From NCBI GenBank assembly GCA_016208165.1, contig JACQYL010000046.1, forward strand, positions 1 to 57,312: a DNA stretch of 57,312 nucleotides. Direction: 5' to 3'. The notes under the pieces were generated by a model that saw only the letters and a list, made by a program, of their open reading frames with translations, was not told where the DNA came from and ran no database searches. The translations under genes and the position numbers were made by a program. Below are positions 37,153 to 47,644 of the stretch, in pieces. The stretch is from Deltaproteobacteria bacterium. Its GTDB lineage: Bacteria > Desulfobacterota > Desulfarculia > JACQYL01. Numbering within the stretch: the first letter of the stretch is position 1; each line of letters opens with the position of its first letter.

Positions 37153-38360
37153 CTGGTGTCCGCCTTTGTTCCCTCGGAAACGGCTCCCCCGCGCGCGGCG
37201 GGAATCGTAATCTTCGACCCGTCGTCGATGAGCTGTTGCCCCAGGGTTACAACCCGCCCTTGCAGCCCATCGCCTTCCACCTGTACCCACTCGCCTTCCC
37301 GGATGCCCACTTGTACCGCACGCCAGGTAACCGAGTTCCCATCCTTGCTGACAACAAAAACTCCGCTCTGATTATTGCGGGCGGTCAGTGCCCCTTCGGG
37401 GACGATGGTGGTTTCGGAAACCTTGTCCATTTCCACTGTAGCTCTGATGAACATGCCGGGTTTAAGCCGATGTTGCGGGTTCTCGATGATCATCTCCACC
37501 CGCGCCTGCCGTGTAGACTCGCGGAAAACAGGGGCGATTCGTTCGATCCGGCCTTGAAACAATTCAGAGGGATAAGCATCCGTCGTCAATGAAACGATCT
37601 GTCCGGGCTTCAGATGAGCGTAATCTCTTTCGGCGACAAAAAATACGCCGATGATCGGACTTAGATCCACGATCAATAGCAGCGGTTCGTTGGCCGCAAT
37701 GGTCTGGCCTTCGTCGAGATAGCGCTCGGCTACGACACGATGCTCGTCCCCACCGGACCAGTCGGCGGTGACTTTGGTGTACCCGAGCCGGATGTTGGCT
37801 GTTTCCAACGATGATTCGGCTTTGGTCACCTCGGCCTCGGCGACTTCGAGTTGTACCTGCTTGGCCAGATGTTCCGCCTCGACCGCGTCGAACTCGGAAT
37901 CCGAGGCGATTCCGCGTTCGCGAAGGGATTTGGTGCGCTTGAATTCCCGGACTGAGGTGTCCAAGGCGCTCTTTGCCTTGGCCAGATTGGCCCTGGCCAC
38001 CACCAGATCGGCCTGGGCCTGGGCCACGGCCTGCACGTATTCGGCGTTGTCCAACTCCGCAACTACCTGGCCCCGCGCCACCCTGTCGGCGATGTTCACG
38101 ACCATTCGCTTGACCCGCCCGCTGACTTTGGGAGCGGCCACGAACTCGGCCAACGCTTCGAGAGCGCCACTGAACGTGCGCCGCAACACAATGGGTCCTT
38201 GCCGAATCTCAGCCACCTCGACCGGCGCCGGTCGAGAAGCCTTGTTCTCTTGGCTCGGGACTGCCCCGTCCCGTGTTTGACCCAGGATCGCCCAAATTAA
38301 TCCTGCAGTTCCCAATAGAAGGACCGCCGAAACGACCAACTTCCGACCAACCCGTTTCAT
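37149..38360 (-). CDS. RND periplasmic adaptor subunit (membrane fusion protein)
   Basis: The 403-residue protein has one N-terminal membrane anchor or signal ([20 protein letters not shown]), then the adaptor layout: lipoyl half ([27 protein letters not shown]), an alpha hairpin coiled coil (about 95-170), the second lipoyl half, and beta-barrel and membrane-proximal domains ([31 protein letters not shown]). It bridges the pump to an outer-membrane channel in the periplasm. The ATG at 38360 is chosen because the hydrophobic segment begins there. An upstream in-frame start at 38465 would add an unusual 35-residue leader. It is the first gene of the two-gene pump operon. Confidence 0.88.
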   Translation of the reverse strand: MKRVGRKLVVSAVLLLGTAGLIWAILGQTRDGAVPSQENKASRPAPVEVAEIRQGPIVLRRTFSGALEALAEFVAAPKVSGRVKRMVVNIADRVARGQVVAELDNAEYVQAVAQAQADLVVARANLAKAKSALDTSVREFKRTKSLRERGIASDSEFDAVEAEHLAKQVQLEVAEAEVTKAESSLETANIRLGYTKVTADWSGGDEHRVVAERYLDEGQTIAANEPLLLIVDLSPIIGVFFVAERDYAHLKPGQIVSLTTDAYPSELFQGRIERIAPVFRESTRQARVEMIIENPQHRLKPGMFIRATVEMDKVSETTIVPEGALTARNNQSGVFVVSKDGNSVTWRAVQVGIREGEWVQVEGDGLQGRVVTLGQQLIDDGSKITIPAARGGAVSEGTKADTR

Positions 38361-38898
38361 CCGTGAACCATCCTCACACCCGTATTCAATACCGATGTCT
38401 TCATTTCGATTGAACAAGCACCACAGAATCAAAAATAGCATAGCACCGAGGGAACTTAAGGACAAACAGTTCGCAGCGCCATAGTTGTGCCTTACTGAAG
38501 GGCCGGTCGAGCATGCCGCCTACGCCTGTGCGTGACGGAAGCGGATGCTTGACCAACAAGGCCGCCCGATGGCAAACTGGTGTCCAAAGAACCGGGTGCG
38601 GTACCAATCCTCATCTTCAGGGCATAAGAGCTACCCTCCGCTCGGAACGATGCCGGTGGAATGTTCTTAACTGCCCCTTTAGTAATACTACTGATCTTGT
38701 CGATACTAAGAACGCGTATCGCCTCCCACCGTCGTCCTGACTCCCGCCGGATTGTCGGGCGTACAACCGGGTATTAGGCTTGATCGGCTTTGAGCGGATT
38801 CGGTTTCGGGCCCACCGGTTCTGAAGATATCGCCGGTCATCCTAAAGAACCCCCGCCGAACGGTTCTTGAAGCACACGTCGAGTCTGGAGAATGAGTT
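38361..38898. other. Divergent intergenic region, 538 bases
   Basis: This region lies between the pump adaptor and the glucosidase gene and should contain both promoters. No frame is supported. No tandem repeat or strong hairpin was found by eye. Confidence 0.4.
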
Positions 38899-41160
38899 AT
38901 GCTTTTGCGATTCTTACCGTGGAGGTTTTTGATCAAGCGTGCCGCCCGCGCCTATGGGGTCATTGACCCGGCGACCGTTTTGGCGCGGGTTCGCCGGTTT
39001 TCTCAGCCGTCCGAGGTTCAGGAGCCCATAGAATTGCTGCGGGCCGGAATCGTCTTTCAGGCCCGAGGGCTGATCAACACGCGGGCCATCCAGTATAATC
39101 TGGACTGGGTTTGGCCGAATTGGGTCGAGCGGCAGTTCAATCCGTCCGATCTTTCGTTCATTCCTCGAGCGTTTTCGGCTACGCATGTAAACCTGACCCA
39201 ACGCAACTGGAGCGCGGTGGGGCAGCCCAATTTGCCGCTTTACCCGCTGGTCGACCCACGCGGGCTCTTTACGCCGCTTTACAACGGCTGGTCCATCGAT
39301 TTTTGGATCATACCCTCCTGCGGGGAAGATGTCCTATTACCCTCTAAAGAGAAAACGGTTCTGCAAAGATATGAATTCGAAAACAACCTTTCCGTGTTAA
39401 CCAGATCGGAACGGCCAGGCCTTAATTTGGAAACCTCGGCGTACCTCAGCGTGGAAAATGGAGGGCCCGAAGCCTGCGTGCATATTAAAGGCCTGGCGGA
39501 TCGAAAGGGCTGGCTCTGCGTATCGTTGAGACCGTACAACCCGGAAGGAATCCAGTTTATAGAGAAGATAGCGTACGATCCCGCCGGGCCCTGTTTCTGG
39601 GTCGATGCCCGCACACCGGTTTACTTCGACCGGCCCCCCGACCGCCTGGCTTTTTCCAACTATGAAGAAGGCGACGTATTTAACAGACTGGAAGAAACTG
39701 ATCACGAGAACAAAATTACTTGTCATGTGGGGCTGGCCACCAGTGCGGCCCTTTTCGCTCTGGAGCCCGGGCGGGAGAGCCGGGCGGAAATACGGATTCC
39801 CCTGGCCAAGGAATTGAAACGGGCATTCCCCCACTTCGATTCGGAGGCCGTCTCTTGGCCGATGGCTTTGAGAGACTCGGCCAGGCTGGACATTCCGGAC
39901 AAAAGGATACAATACCTGTTCGATTGCGCGGTCCGAACGTTGGTACTGCTCTCTCCACACGACATCTTTCCCGGCCCTTTCGGATACCGGCGTTTCTGGT
40001 TCCGCGACGCATGCCTGATGCTAAGCGCCCTGATGACCTTGGGCCTTTTGGAAAGATCGAAACACATTTTGGACAAGTTCCCGGGCCGCCAAAAGAGAAA
40101 CGGCTTTTTTCTCTCCCAGGAGGGCGAATGGGATTCCAATGGGCAGGTTCTCTGGATCATGGACCGCTTTCAGAGCTTGACGGGACAGGATCTTCCGGAA
40201 GAATGGTTAAAATCGGTCATAAAGGGAGCAAACTGGATTATCGGTAAGCGGATGAGGCGCCCGGGTCGGGAACGCCTCGGAGGGTTACTTCCGGCCGGAT
40301 TCAGCGCAGAACACCTGGGACCCAACGATTATTATTATTGGGACGATTTTTGGGGAACGGCCGGTTTACGCGCGGCCGGTCGTTTGGCCGGACTGGCGGG
40401 TCTCGAAAAAGAGCGCCACAGGTTCACGACTGAAGCAGACGATTTTCTAAAGGCCATTTTCAGCAGCATTGAAGCCATTCCCGAGAATAAATCCAAAGGT
40501 GCAATCCCGGCGGCGCCTTACCGTCGGATGGATTCGGGAGCCGTAGGTTCGATGGTGGCGGACTGGCCGTTGAAACTGACTGCGCCCAATGACCAAAGGG
40601 TAGCCCGGACGCTCGCCTTTCTCATGGAACACTGTTTTCATCGACGCGGCTTCTTCCAGGACATGATTCACTCGGGGATCAATATCTATCTCACGTTGGG
40701 CCTGGCCCAGACTCTGCTCCGTTTCGGCGATGATCGCTACCGGACCCTGATAGAGGCCTCGGCCGGCTTGGCTTCGCCGACCGGCCAATGGCCCGAAGCG
40801 ATCCACCCCTTTTCCGGCGGAGGCTGCATGGGAGACGGACAGCATGGCTGGGCAGCCGCCGAATGGGTATGGATGATCCGGAATATGTTTGTTCGGGAGG
40901 AAGGCGGCCTTTTGATCATCGGCTCGGGTATATTCCCCCAGTGGATCGAACCGGGCGTACCGCTCTCTTTCGGGCCGACACCCACTCCATACGGGCCGAT
41001 TGCCGTTTTCCTGACACCTGAAGGGCAAGAACTGGAAGTGCGCATCGAAGCAAAGTGGCGAGAAAGACCTCCCACAATGGAAGCCTTGGTACGGGGTTAT
41101 GAACATAGGCTCCTGCCGGAGCATGGCGACAGGATAACCCTGCGGAGGATTGCCCAATGA
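38899..41160 (+). CDS. Amylo-alpha-1,6-glucosidase-like / six-hairpin glycosidase protein
   Basis: The 753-residue cytoplasmic protein has a beta-rich N-terminal half and, from about 330, an (alpha/alpha)6 barrel like that of glycogen debranching and MGH1-type enzymes: PGPFGYRRFWFRDACLML holds the RDA motif that binds the terminal sugar, and later QWPEAIHPFSGGGCMGDGQHGWAAAEWVWMI supplies the likely acidic residues. GGAG lies eight bases before the ATG. Its stop overlaps the start of the glycosyltransferase gene by four bases, so the two are cotranslated. The substrate could be a branched glucan or a compatible-solute-type glucoside. No signal peptide is present. Confidence 0.7.
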   Translation: MLLRFLPWRFLIKRAARAYGVIDPATVLARVRRFSQPSEVQEPIELLRAGIVFQARGLINTRAIQYNLDWVWPNWVERQFNPSDLSFIPRAFSATHVNLTQRNWSAVGQPNLPLYPLVDPRGLFTPLYNGWSIDFWIIPSCGEDVLLPSKEKTVLQRYEFENNLSVLTRSERPGLNLETSAYLSVENGGPEACVHIKGLADRKGWLCVSLRPYNPEGIQFIEKIAYDPAGPCFWVDARTPVYFDRPPDRLAFSNYEEGDVFNRLEETDHENKITCHVGLATSAALFALEPGRESRAEIRIPLAKELKRAFPHFDSEAVSWPMALRDSARLDIPDKRIQYLFDCAVRTLVLLSPHDIFPGPFGYRRFWFRDACLMLSALMTLGLLERSKHILDKFPGRQKRNGFFLSQEGEWDSNGQVLWIMDRFQSLTGQDLPEEWLKSVIKGANWIIGKRMRRPGRERLGGLLPAGFSAEHLGPNDYYYWDDFWGTAGLRAAGRLAGLAGLEKERHRFTTEADDFLKAIFSSIEAIPENKSKGAIPAAPYRRMDSGAVGSMVADWPLKLTAPNDQRVARTLAFLMEHCFHRRGFFQDMIHSGINIYLTLGLAQTLLRFGDDRYRTLIEASAGLASPTGQWPEAIHPFSGGGCMGDGQHGWAAAEWVWMIRNMFVREEGGLLIIGSGIFPQWIEPGVPLSFGPTPTPYGPIAVFLTPEGQELEVRIEAKWRERPPTMEALVRGYEHRLLPEHGDRITLRRIAQ

Positions 41161-42461
41161 GAATCTGCATGTTCACCAACACGTACCTTCCTCACGTAGG
41201 GGGGGTCGCCAATTCCGTGGCCGCCTTTGCCGAGGATTTACGTTACCACGGCCACGGCGTTTTGATCGTGGCGCCCGTGTACGAAAGGGAAGGAGAAAAA
41301 CCGGATGGCGAAACCGACGTGCTGCGCCTGCCGGCTATTCAGAATTTTAACGGGAGTGATTTTTCCCTTCGGTTGCCCGTACCTTTTGTTATAGAAGGTA
41401 AGCTCGACAAATTCCGGCCGCAAATCATCCACAGCCATCACCCCTATCTGTTGGGCGATACCGCCCTGCGCACGGCTCGGCGGAGAAGGCTTCCTCTGGT
41501 CTTCACGCATCACACCTTGTACGAAAATTACACCCACTATGTGCCCTTGGAGTCCAAAGGCATGCGTCGTTTTGTCGTTCGTCTCTCCACGGAATACGCC
41601 AACTTGTGCACCAGGGTCATTGCCCCCAGCAAAAGTATTCTCGATCTTCTGGTCAAAAGAGGAGTGACCCGTCCCATAGTGGAGATTCCGACCGGCGTGG
41701 ATACGAACTTCTTCTCAGCCGGACAGAGAGAGCGGGCCCGCCGCAAACTGGGCCTGTCGGAAGGAAATATTGTATTGGGGCACTTGGGCCGCCTGGCTCC
41801 GGAAAAGAACCTCGAGTATTTGGCCGCGGCCGCGGCCGACTATGTGAAAAAGGATGAACACGCTTGGTTTCTCGCAGTGGGCTCAGGTCCCAGCGAAGAT
41901 GAAATCAAGAGAGCTTTCGCCAGGCGAAGCATTCGGAAAAGGCTGATCATGGCCGGTCAAAAAGCCGGGTCCGAACTGGCCGACCTATACGCGGCCATGG
42001 ATCTCTTCCTTTTCGCTTCACGCACTGAAACTCAAGGCATGGTTCTGACCGAGGCCATGGCCTCGGGAAAGCCGGTTATCGCCCTAGACGCCTCCGGGGT
42101 GAGGGAAGTAGTCCGGGATCGGTACAACGGACGGTTACTGGACGCCGAAGCTCCGGTCGACGATTTTTCAGCGGCCATAGCCGAAACGATAAGAGACAAA
42201 GACCTGATGAAGCGGTACGGCCTGGCTGCTCGCAAGACCGCGAATGAGTTTTCCAGAGAGGTGTGCTCAAAGAAACTCGAGGATCTGTATCAGTCGCTTG
42301 AAGCGGAACACGCCCGAAGCAGGCGGCGTGAGGCTACGGACCATCAGGCTTTAACCTCCATCGTGGAAAGGCTCAAAGTCGAATGGGAGCTGGCCGTAGG
42401 CATGACCTCCGCCGTGGTGGAGGCTTTTGCTTCCGACGATGAGGATATCGGCGTGGAATAG
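41157..42461 (+). CDS. GT4 family glycosyltransferase
   Basis: The 434-residue GT-B enzyme starts with MRICMFTNTYLPHVGGVANSV, the loop near the acceptor site in GT4 enzymes such as diacylglycerol glucosyltransferases and PimA. The C-domain has HLGRLAPEKNLEYL and the nucleotide-sugar motif ETQGMVLTE (E-x7-E). The tail of about 50 residues is extra. It should use a nucleotide-activated sugar to glycosylate a lipid or soluble acceptor at the cytoplasmic face. It is translationally coupled to the glucosidase-like gene and followed by a VTT membrane protein, so glycolipid synthesis and transport is a reasonable guess. Confidence 0.85.
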   Translation: MRICMFTNTYLPHVGGVANSVAAFAEDLRYHGHGVLIVAPVYEREGEKPDGETDVLRLPAIQNFNGSDFSLRLPVPFVIEGKLDKFRPQIIHSHHPYLLGDTALRTARRRRLPLVFTHHTLYENYTHYVPLESKGMRRFVVRLSTEYANLCTRVIAPSKSILDLLVKRGVTRPIVEIPTGVDTNFFSAGQRERARRKLGLSEGNIVLGHLGRLAPEKNLEYLAAAAADYVKKDEHAWFLAVGSGPSEDEIKRAFARRSIRKRLIMAGQKAGSELADLYAAMDLFLFASRTETQGMVLTEAMASGKPVIALDASGVREVVRDRYNGRLLDAEAPVDDFSAAIAETIRDKDLMKRYGLAARKTANEFSREVCSKKLEDLYQSLEAEHARSRRREATDHQALTSIVERLKVEWELAVGMTSAVVEAFASDDEDIGVE

Positions 42462-42513
42462 ATCCCGGAGAAGCCCGTGAGACCGACGAAGCAACTATTT
42501 CAGCGCCGAACAT

Positions 42514-43230
42514 ATGACAAGGGTCTCGCACCAAAGGAAGATCAAGAGGTCCCAAGTGCTTAGAGCTTTTTGTTTTTTGGCTGCCGGCCTCGCTTTGGCC
42601 GCCGCTGTCCTGCTTCTCGTTTACCTTGCGGACCAATACGATTGGGCCGCCGCTGCAGGCCGCCTGATCAACGATAACACGCCCCTGGCGCCGTTTCTCA
42701 TCCTGATGGCCGTCTTGCCGATTCTAGGGTTTCCCATCAGCGTTTTCCTGGTGGTTTCAGGGATTAAATTCGGTCTTTTGGGAGGGATATTGGTCTCAAC
42801 GCTTTTTTACCCGCTTCACTTGGTCCTGTCCTACTACCTGGCCAATTCGGTTGTCCGTCAACGCCTGAGTAAAATGCTTGCCCGATGGGGTTATGACACG
42901 CCTCGAATCCCCGGCCAACAGCTCATTCTATACGGAAGCATCTTTGCGGCGATTCCCGTGATTCCCTACACCCCAAAAAATTACCTGCTGGCCCTGGCCG
43001 GTTTGCCTTTCAAACCCTATGTTCTCATTTGCTGGCCCATACACACCGCCCTGGGACTGCCTTTCATCTTTTTGGGCCAGTCCGCCGTCAGCCTCGATTT
43101 TCGCGTAGCTTTAGCGGCCGTGGTCCTGCTGACAGGGGCCTACGTTATTGCCGTATGGTTAAGAAGAAGATATGCCTTCTCGGCGGAAGAAGACTCGGAA
43201 GTGAGAAAGACAGAGGCAAAAACGAGGTAA
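42514..43230 (+). CDS. VTT-domain (TVP38/TMEM64, DedA-like) membrane protein
   Basis: The 238-residue protein has about five membrane helices and the VTT features GFPISVFLVVSGIKFGLLGG and YGSIFAAIPVIPYTPKNYLLALAGLPFKPYV. An alternative start is the GTG at 42556, which has AGAGG seven bases upstream and would give 224 residues; the ATG at 42514 has no clear SD. VTT proteins scramble or flip phospholipids or polyprenyl phosphates. It follows the GT4 gene by 52 bases and probably belongs to the same transcript. It is the second VTT protein in the window. Confidence 0.8.
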   Translation: MTRVSHQRKIKRSQVLRAFCFLAAGLALAAAVLLLVYLADQYDWAAAAGRLINDNTPLAPFLILMAVLPILGFPISVFLVVSGIKFGLLGGILVSTLFYPLHLVLSYYLANSVVRQRLSKMLARWGYDTPRIPGQQLILYGSIFAAIPVIPYTPKNYLLALAGLPFKPYVLICWPIHTALGLPFIFLGQSAVSLDFRVALAAVVLLTGAYVIAVWLRRRYAFSAEEDSEVRKTEAKTR

Positions 43231-44336
43231 GCCCGCGGCCGGGCGGTCGTACTCAGATGCTATCCACGTTTTGTTGATGACTCTTCCACTTTCGTTTGTG
43301 GGTCTGTTCTAACTTTTGAACGGACTTGCCGTGATCGGGACGAGGTTTGAGATCAATCCTGCGAATCTGAAGAGGTTTACTGCAATGGGACGGGCCTGCC
43401 CGCTCCCTCCGCTCCGGCGATTTCAAACAACCCGGGGCCGGGGGCTTACGCAGTTCCGCATCGGAAAGAAATCGATCCTATTGAACCACACATAGGTCAA
43501 GTTCTGTATTGATCGATCCAAAGGACTGTATTTTTGGCTGTGGCGCGATCCGGGGATAATTGGTCACAGCCCCGGCGCGGGCGTTTCGACCGGCGATTCC
43601 ACGACCCGGTTCCAAGCCGGAGGTCTGGAGCAGGGCATCGACGATCGAGACCGCCGCACCGCTCCGACCTCCGCCGGGTCCGCCCGGCCGATTCCTGTGG
43701 CAGCGTTCTCTTCAATGATCCTGTCATTAACCCCCTATATGGGAACTAAGGCGCTTTTCTCGTAACCCTTACAGCGCCATTGATCTACCCGGCTGAATCT
43801 TCGTCTTGGGCGCCTCCCCATTGGTTATTACGGTTACTTGTCGAAACAATTATTCTATAATGACATGGACTACAAAATCCACGTCAGCTTATCGGCGTCC
43901 GTAGAACTCGTCGGAGAAATGGAAGTCGTCGATCTTCCCGTATTTCGGGCGCAAAAGGACTATAAAGTAAATGGCTTTATTTCTCTTCCTCCGGCGCTTC
44001 ACGAATCCTGCCTTTCCTTGCTTGCGCCATGGAGGGCAAAAGAAGTCTCGACAGCACTTTTGCACAATCTACCATCCATTTCAGAGAACAATACATGATT
44101 CAAGGCATATTCCTTTGACTCGTACGAAATTAGTGTAATGCCAATGAGTCAGACTCTTTTCGCAGGAGACCGAGCGCGGCTGTCTTCCGCAAACATAAAA
44201 AAATCGATTCTCCGCGGATCGACCGCAACCGCGAAACGATATTCTAAGGGGACGAGAAGGGCGATCTTATATGGATCCGGCGTCCCTTCCGCCGCCACCC
44301 CTATGTAAGACATGATCAAACCAGGAGGTAGAATAG
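43231..44336. other. Long intergenic region upstream of the Lon-like gene
   Basis: About 1.1 kb with no supported gene. A frame at 43838-44098 (TTG start, 86 codons) has no recognisable domain and no clear SD. The stretch should contain the promoter of the Lon-usp operon and may hold decayed DNA. Confidence 0.4.
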
Positions 44337-46793
44337 ATGCAAGTCAAGGACGTCGCTGAGCTCAAACCGGAAAGCCTTTATCGTCGATGCAATCCCGAGG
44401 TGTTTCCTTTCGAGACGACAAAAGACCTGGAAGACCTCACTGAATTCATCGGTCAGCCTCGAGCCTTGGAGGCCTTGCGCTTCGGCGTGGGGATCGAAAG
44501 TGAGGGATTCAATGTATTCGCCTTGGGAAATCCGGGAACAGGAAAACATACCTTTGTCCGACAGTTTCTTGAGAGTCGGGCCGAGACTGAACAGGTACCC
44601 CCGGACATTTGCTATGTGAACAACTTCGAAGAGCCTCACAGGCCCAAAATCTTGCGATTGAAGGCCGGCGGAGGCAAAGAGCTTTTTCAGGATATGGAAA
44701 AACTGGTCGAAGAATTGCGTAACGCCCTTCGGGCTGCTTTTGAGAACGAAGAATACCAGAATCGACAAAGGACCGTCGCTCAGGAGATTCAAGAACAGCA
44801 ACAGCACGCTTTTGAGGACCTGCAGAAGAAGGCGGATGAAAAAAGCCTCAGCGTCCTCCGGACCCCGGCCGGCCTTGCCTTTGCTCCGGTTCGCGACGGT
44901 GAAGTCGTGCCTCCCGACGAATTCAAGAAACTTCCGGAAGAAGAACAAGAGCGTATAAAGCATGATGCTGAGGAGCTTCAGCAAGAATCCCAAAAGATCT
45001 TCCAGAAGATTCCCGTGTGGGAACGCGAGATGCGGGAAAAGTTGAAGGACCTGAATCGTGAAGTCACCAGCTTTACCGTGGTCCCGTTGATCAACGAATT
45101 GCGCAAAAAATACGAGGATGCGCCGGATGTGGCAACCTACCTGAACGTGGTGGAAAAAGACACCATTGACAACGCCCAGGCCCTGCTTCAGTCCCAGGGC
45201 GCTCAGGAACCGGGCCAGCGGCTTCTTCCCTCCGGAGTCGGCCCTCAGGCCGCAGGAGGACCGGCCTCGGAATCTCCACAACTTCGCCAGTACAGGGTAA
45301 ACGTGCTCGTAGACCACAGCGAGTCCAAAGGGGCGCCGGTCGTCTATGAGGACAATCCGAATCTTCAAAACCTGGTGGGACGGGTCGAACATCTCGCCAG
45401 CATGGGGATGTTGCTGACGGATTTCAACATGATACGTTCAGGAGCGCTCCATCGGGCCAATGGCGGCTATCTGGTCATGGATGCGTTGAAGCTTTTGCTG
45501 CAGCCCTTTGCCTGGGACGCCTTGAAACGGTTGCTGAAGTCCAGGGAAATAAAGATCGAGTCTTTGAGCCAAATGTATGGGTTTATCAGCACGGTTTCAT
45601 TGGAACCGGAGCCCGTGCCCCTTGACGTAAAGGTGACTTTGCTGGGCTCACCGATGATTTACTACTTGCTCCGTTACCACGACCCGGAATTTGGTCAACT
45701 CTTTAAGGTGGCCGCGGATTTTGATATGGAGGTGGACCGCACCGAACAAAACGTTGGCCTCTACGGCCGGTTGATCGGCACGGTGGCTCGAAAGGAAGGC
45801 CTGCGCCACTTCGATCGGGATGCCGTGGCGCGTATTGTGGAGCGCGGTGCGCGCATTGCGGGGGATGGAGAGAAGTTGTCCGTCCACATGCAGGCGATTA
45901 CGGATCTGCTGCGGGAGTCCAATTACTGGGCCGGCCAAAACGGCAACGGCATCGTCGGGGCCTCGGACGTCCAACGCGCAATCGATGCCTGGATTTATCG
46001 TTCCGACCGGATCCGGGAACGCATGCAGGAACAGATCCAACGGGGGATTATCTTGATCGATACTGAAGGCCGAAAGGTGGGACAGGTCAACGGCCTTTCC
46101 GTCATCCAGCTTGGAGAGTTCGCCTTCGGCCGTCCCAGCCGGATTACGGCGCGCGTGAGAATGGGCAAAGGTGAAGTGGTGGACATCGAACGGGAGGTGG
46201 AAATGGGGGGGCCCATCCACTCGAAGGGCGTGTTGATTTTGGCCGGCTTTCTGGGAGAACGCTATGCCACGGATCAACCCTTGTCCCTTTCCGCCAGCCT
46301 GGTGTTCGAGCAATCTTATAGCGGCGTAGAAGGGGACAGCGCCTCCTCCGCCGAGCTGTATTCCCTGCTTTCCGCCATAGCCAAGGCGCCCATCGATCAG
46401 TCACTGGCTGTAACGGGTTCGGTAAACCAGCACGGTCAGATCCAACCCATAGGCGGGGTCAATGAAAAGATCGAGGGGTTCTTTGACACCTGTAAACAGA
46501 AAGGACTGAACGGCGATCAAGGGGTGCTCATTCCCGCTTCCAACGTGAGACACCTGATGTTGAGACAGGACGTGATCGATGCCGCCAAGGAAGGACGTTT
46601 CCATATCTATGCCGTTGAAAGCATTGATCAGGGGATTGAAATTCTGACCGGTGTGCCGGCCGGAGAGCCGGACGCGGAAGGAAACTACCCTCCGGACAGT
46701 ATTAATGGAAAGGTCTGTGCGCGGCTGAAGGAATTCGCCGAAAAGCAAAAGAAATTCAGCCAATCGCCGGAGGGCGAAAGGAGGGCCACATGA
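44337..46793 (+). CDS. Lon-like ATP-dependent protease (AAA_32 / YcbZ type)
   Basis: The 818-residue protein has an N-terminal ATPase region with Walker A GNPGTGKHT (64-72), a long coiled-coil insertion (about 120-250), an AAA body with GALHRANGGYLVMDALKLLL, and a C-terminal Lon protease domain. The catalytic dyad is Ser668 in GDSASSAEL and Lys711 in GGVNEKIEGF, 43 residues apart as in E. coli Lon. It degrades unfolded or specific proteins in the cytoplasm. AGGAGG lies eight bases before the ATG. Its stop overlaps the next start by four bases, so it is coupled to the universal stress protein. Confidence 0.9.
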   Translation: MQVKDVAELKPESLYRRCNPEVFPFETTKDLEDLTEFIGQPRALEALRFGVGIESEGFNVFALGNPGTGKHTFVRQFLESRAETEQVPPDICYVNNFEEPHRPKILRLKAGGGKELFQDMEKLVEELRNALRAAFENEEYQNRQRTVAQEIQEQQQHAFEDLQKKADEKSLSVLRTPAGLAFAPVRDGEVVPPDEFKKLPEEEQERIKHDAEELQQESQKIFQKIPVWEREMREKLKDLNREVTSFTVVPLINELRKKYEDAPDVATYLNVVEKDTIDNAQALLQSQGAQEPGQRLLPSGVGPQAAGGPASESPQLRQYRVNVLVDHSESKGAPVVYEDNPNLQNLVGRVEHLASMGMLLTDFNMIRSGALHRANGGYLVMDALKLLLQPFAWDALKRLLKSREIKIESLSQMYGFISTVSLEPEPVPLDVKVTLLGSPMIYYLLRYHDPEFGQLFKVAADFDMEVDRTEQNVGLYGRLIGTVARKEGLRHFDRDAVARIVERGARIAGDGEKLSVHMQAITDLLRESNYWAGQNGNGIVGASDVQRAIDAWIYRSDRIRERMQEQIQRGIILIDTEGRKVGQVNGLSVIQLGEFAFGRPSRITARVRMGKGEVVDIEREVEMGGPIHSKGVLILAGFLGERYATDQPLSLSASLVFEQSYSGVEGDSASSAELYSLLSAIAKAPIDQSLAVTGSVNQHGQIQPIGGVNEKIEGFFDTCKQKGLNGDQGVLIPASNVRHLMLRQDVIDAAKEGRFHIYAVESIDQGIEILTGVPAGEPDAEGNYPPDSINGKVCARLKEFAEKQKKFSQSPEGERRAT

Positions 46794-47638
46794 GCGGGAT
46801 GGAAGGCAAACTGTCCGTTCAGCGAATCGTGGTGGCCTTGGATGCCTCTCCCCGGAGTCTGGAGGTGATCGAGACGGCGACCAGCCTTGCGGCTCGACTG
46901 AGTTCGGAGATCATGGGGCTGTTTGTCGAGGACATCAACCTGCTGAGGGTAGCCGACCTGCCGTTCACCCAAGAAGTCAGCACCTTCTCATCCGGTCGGC
47001 GTTCACTGGACCGGCCGGAACTCGAACGCCAGTTTCGCGCCCAGGCCGGCTGGATGCGTCAAGCCCTGGAACGAGCCGCGGAAAGCAAGCATCTCCCCTG
47101 GAAATTCAGGGTTGTCCGGGGTTCGGTTGCCGGAGAGCTGCTTGCGGCCGGGGCTGAAGCCGAACTGCTCATTTTGGGCAAGATCGGCAGATCCTTGATG
47201 CAAAAGCGTCGCATCGGCTCGACGGTGCGAATGCTGATACTCGAGAGATCCGGTCTCACTCTGGTGCTCCAGGAAGGTAGAGAGTTGGCCACCCCTGTCG
47301 TGGTTATATACGACGGTTCTCCCGGTTCCCAAAAAGCATTGGCTGTGGCCGGCGGACTCGTGGAAACCAACCAGACAAGCCTATTGGTGATCGCATTGGC
47401 CGATGATGAATCCTCCGCCCCGAAGCTCAGAGGCGACTTGGCGGAGAAGCTGAGGGATCTGGGGCTGATAGCGGACATTCGACTACTCATCAACCCGAGT
47501 CTCGAGGGCCTCGCCGAGGTGGTGCGGATGCAAAGCGCCGGTCCCGTCGTCATTCCCTGTGGTCCGCGGTTGCTGCAAAACGAGGCTTTGTGCTCGCTGG
47601 TGAACGAGATCCCCAATCCGGTGCTGATCTTACGTTAA
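46790..47638 (+). CDS. Two-domain universal stress protein (UspA family)
   Basis: The 282-residue protein has two Usp-like halves: VQRIVVALDASPRSLEVIETATSLA starts the first and TPVVVIYDGSPGSQKALAVAGGLV the second. The nucleotide-binding Gly motif is partly present in the first half (LGKIGRSLMQKRRIGSTVRMLI), and the second half lacks it. Its start overlaps the Lon-like gene's stop, so both are made together. It may help survival under starvation or membrane stress. The binding of ATP is uncertain. Confidence 0.85.
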   Translation: MSGMEGKLSVQRIVVALDASPRSLEVIETATSLAARLSSEIMGLFVEDINLLRVADLPFTQEVSTFSSGRRSLDRPELERQFRAQAGWMRQALERAAESKHLPWKFRVVRGSVAGELLAAGAEAELLILGKIGRSLMQKRRIGSTVRMLILERSGLTLVLQEGRELATPVVVIYDGSPGSQKALAVAGGLVETNQTSLLVIALADDESSAPKLRGDLAEKLRDLGLIADIRLLINPSLEGLAEVVRMQSAGPVVIPCGPRLLQNEALCSLVNEIPNPVLILR

Positions 47639-47644
47639 GCTATC

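Noticed and set aside
43838-44098. 86-codon frame upstream of the Lon-like gene
   Set aside because: TTG start, no convincing ribosome binding site and no recognisable domain.
44316-45392. Minus-strand 358-codon frame opposite the Lon-like gene
   Set aside because: It mirrors the coiled-coil region of the protease as a Leu/Phe-rich product. No homology is recognised.
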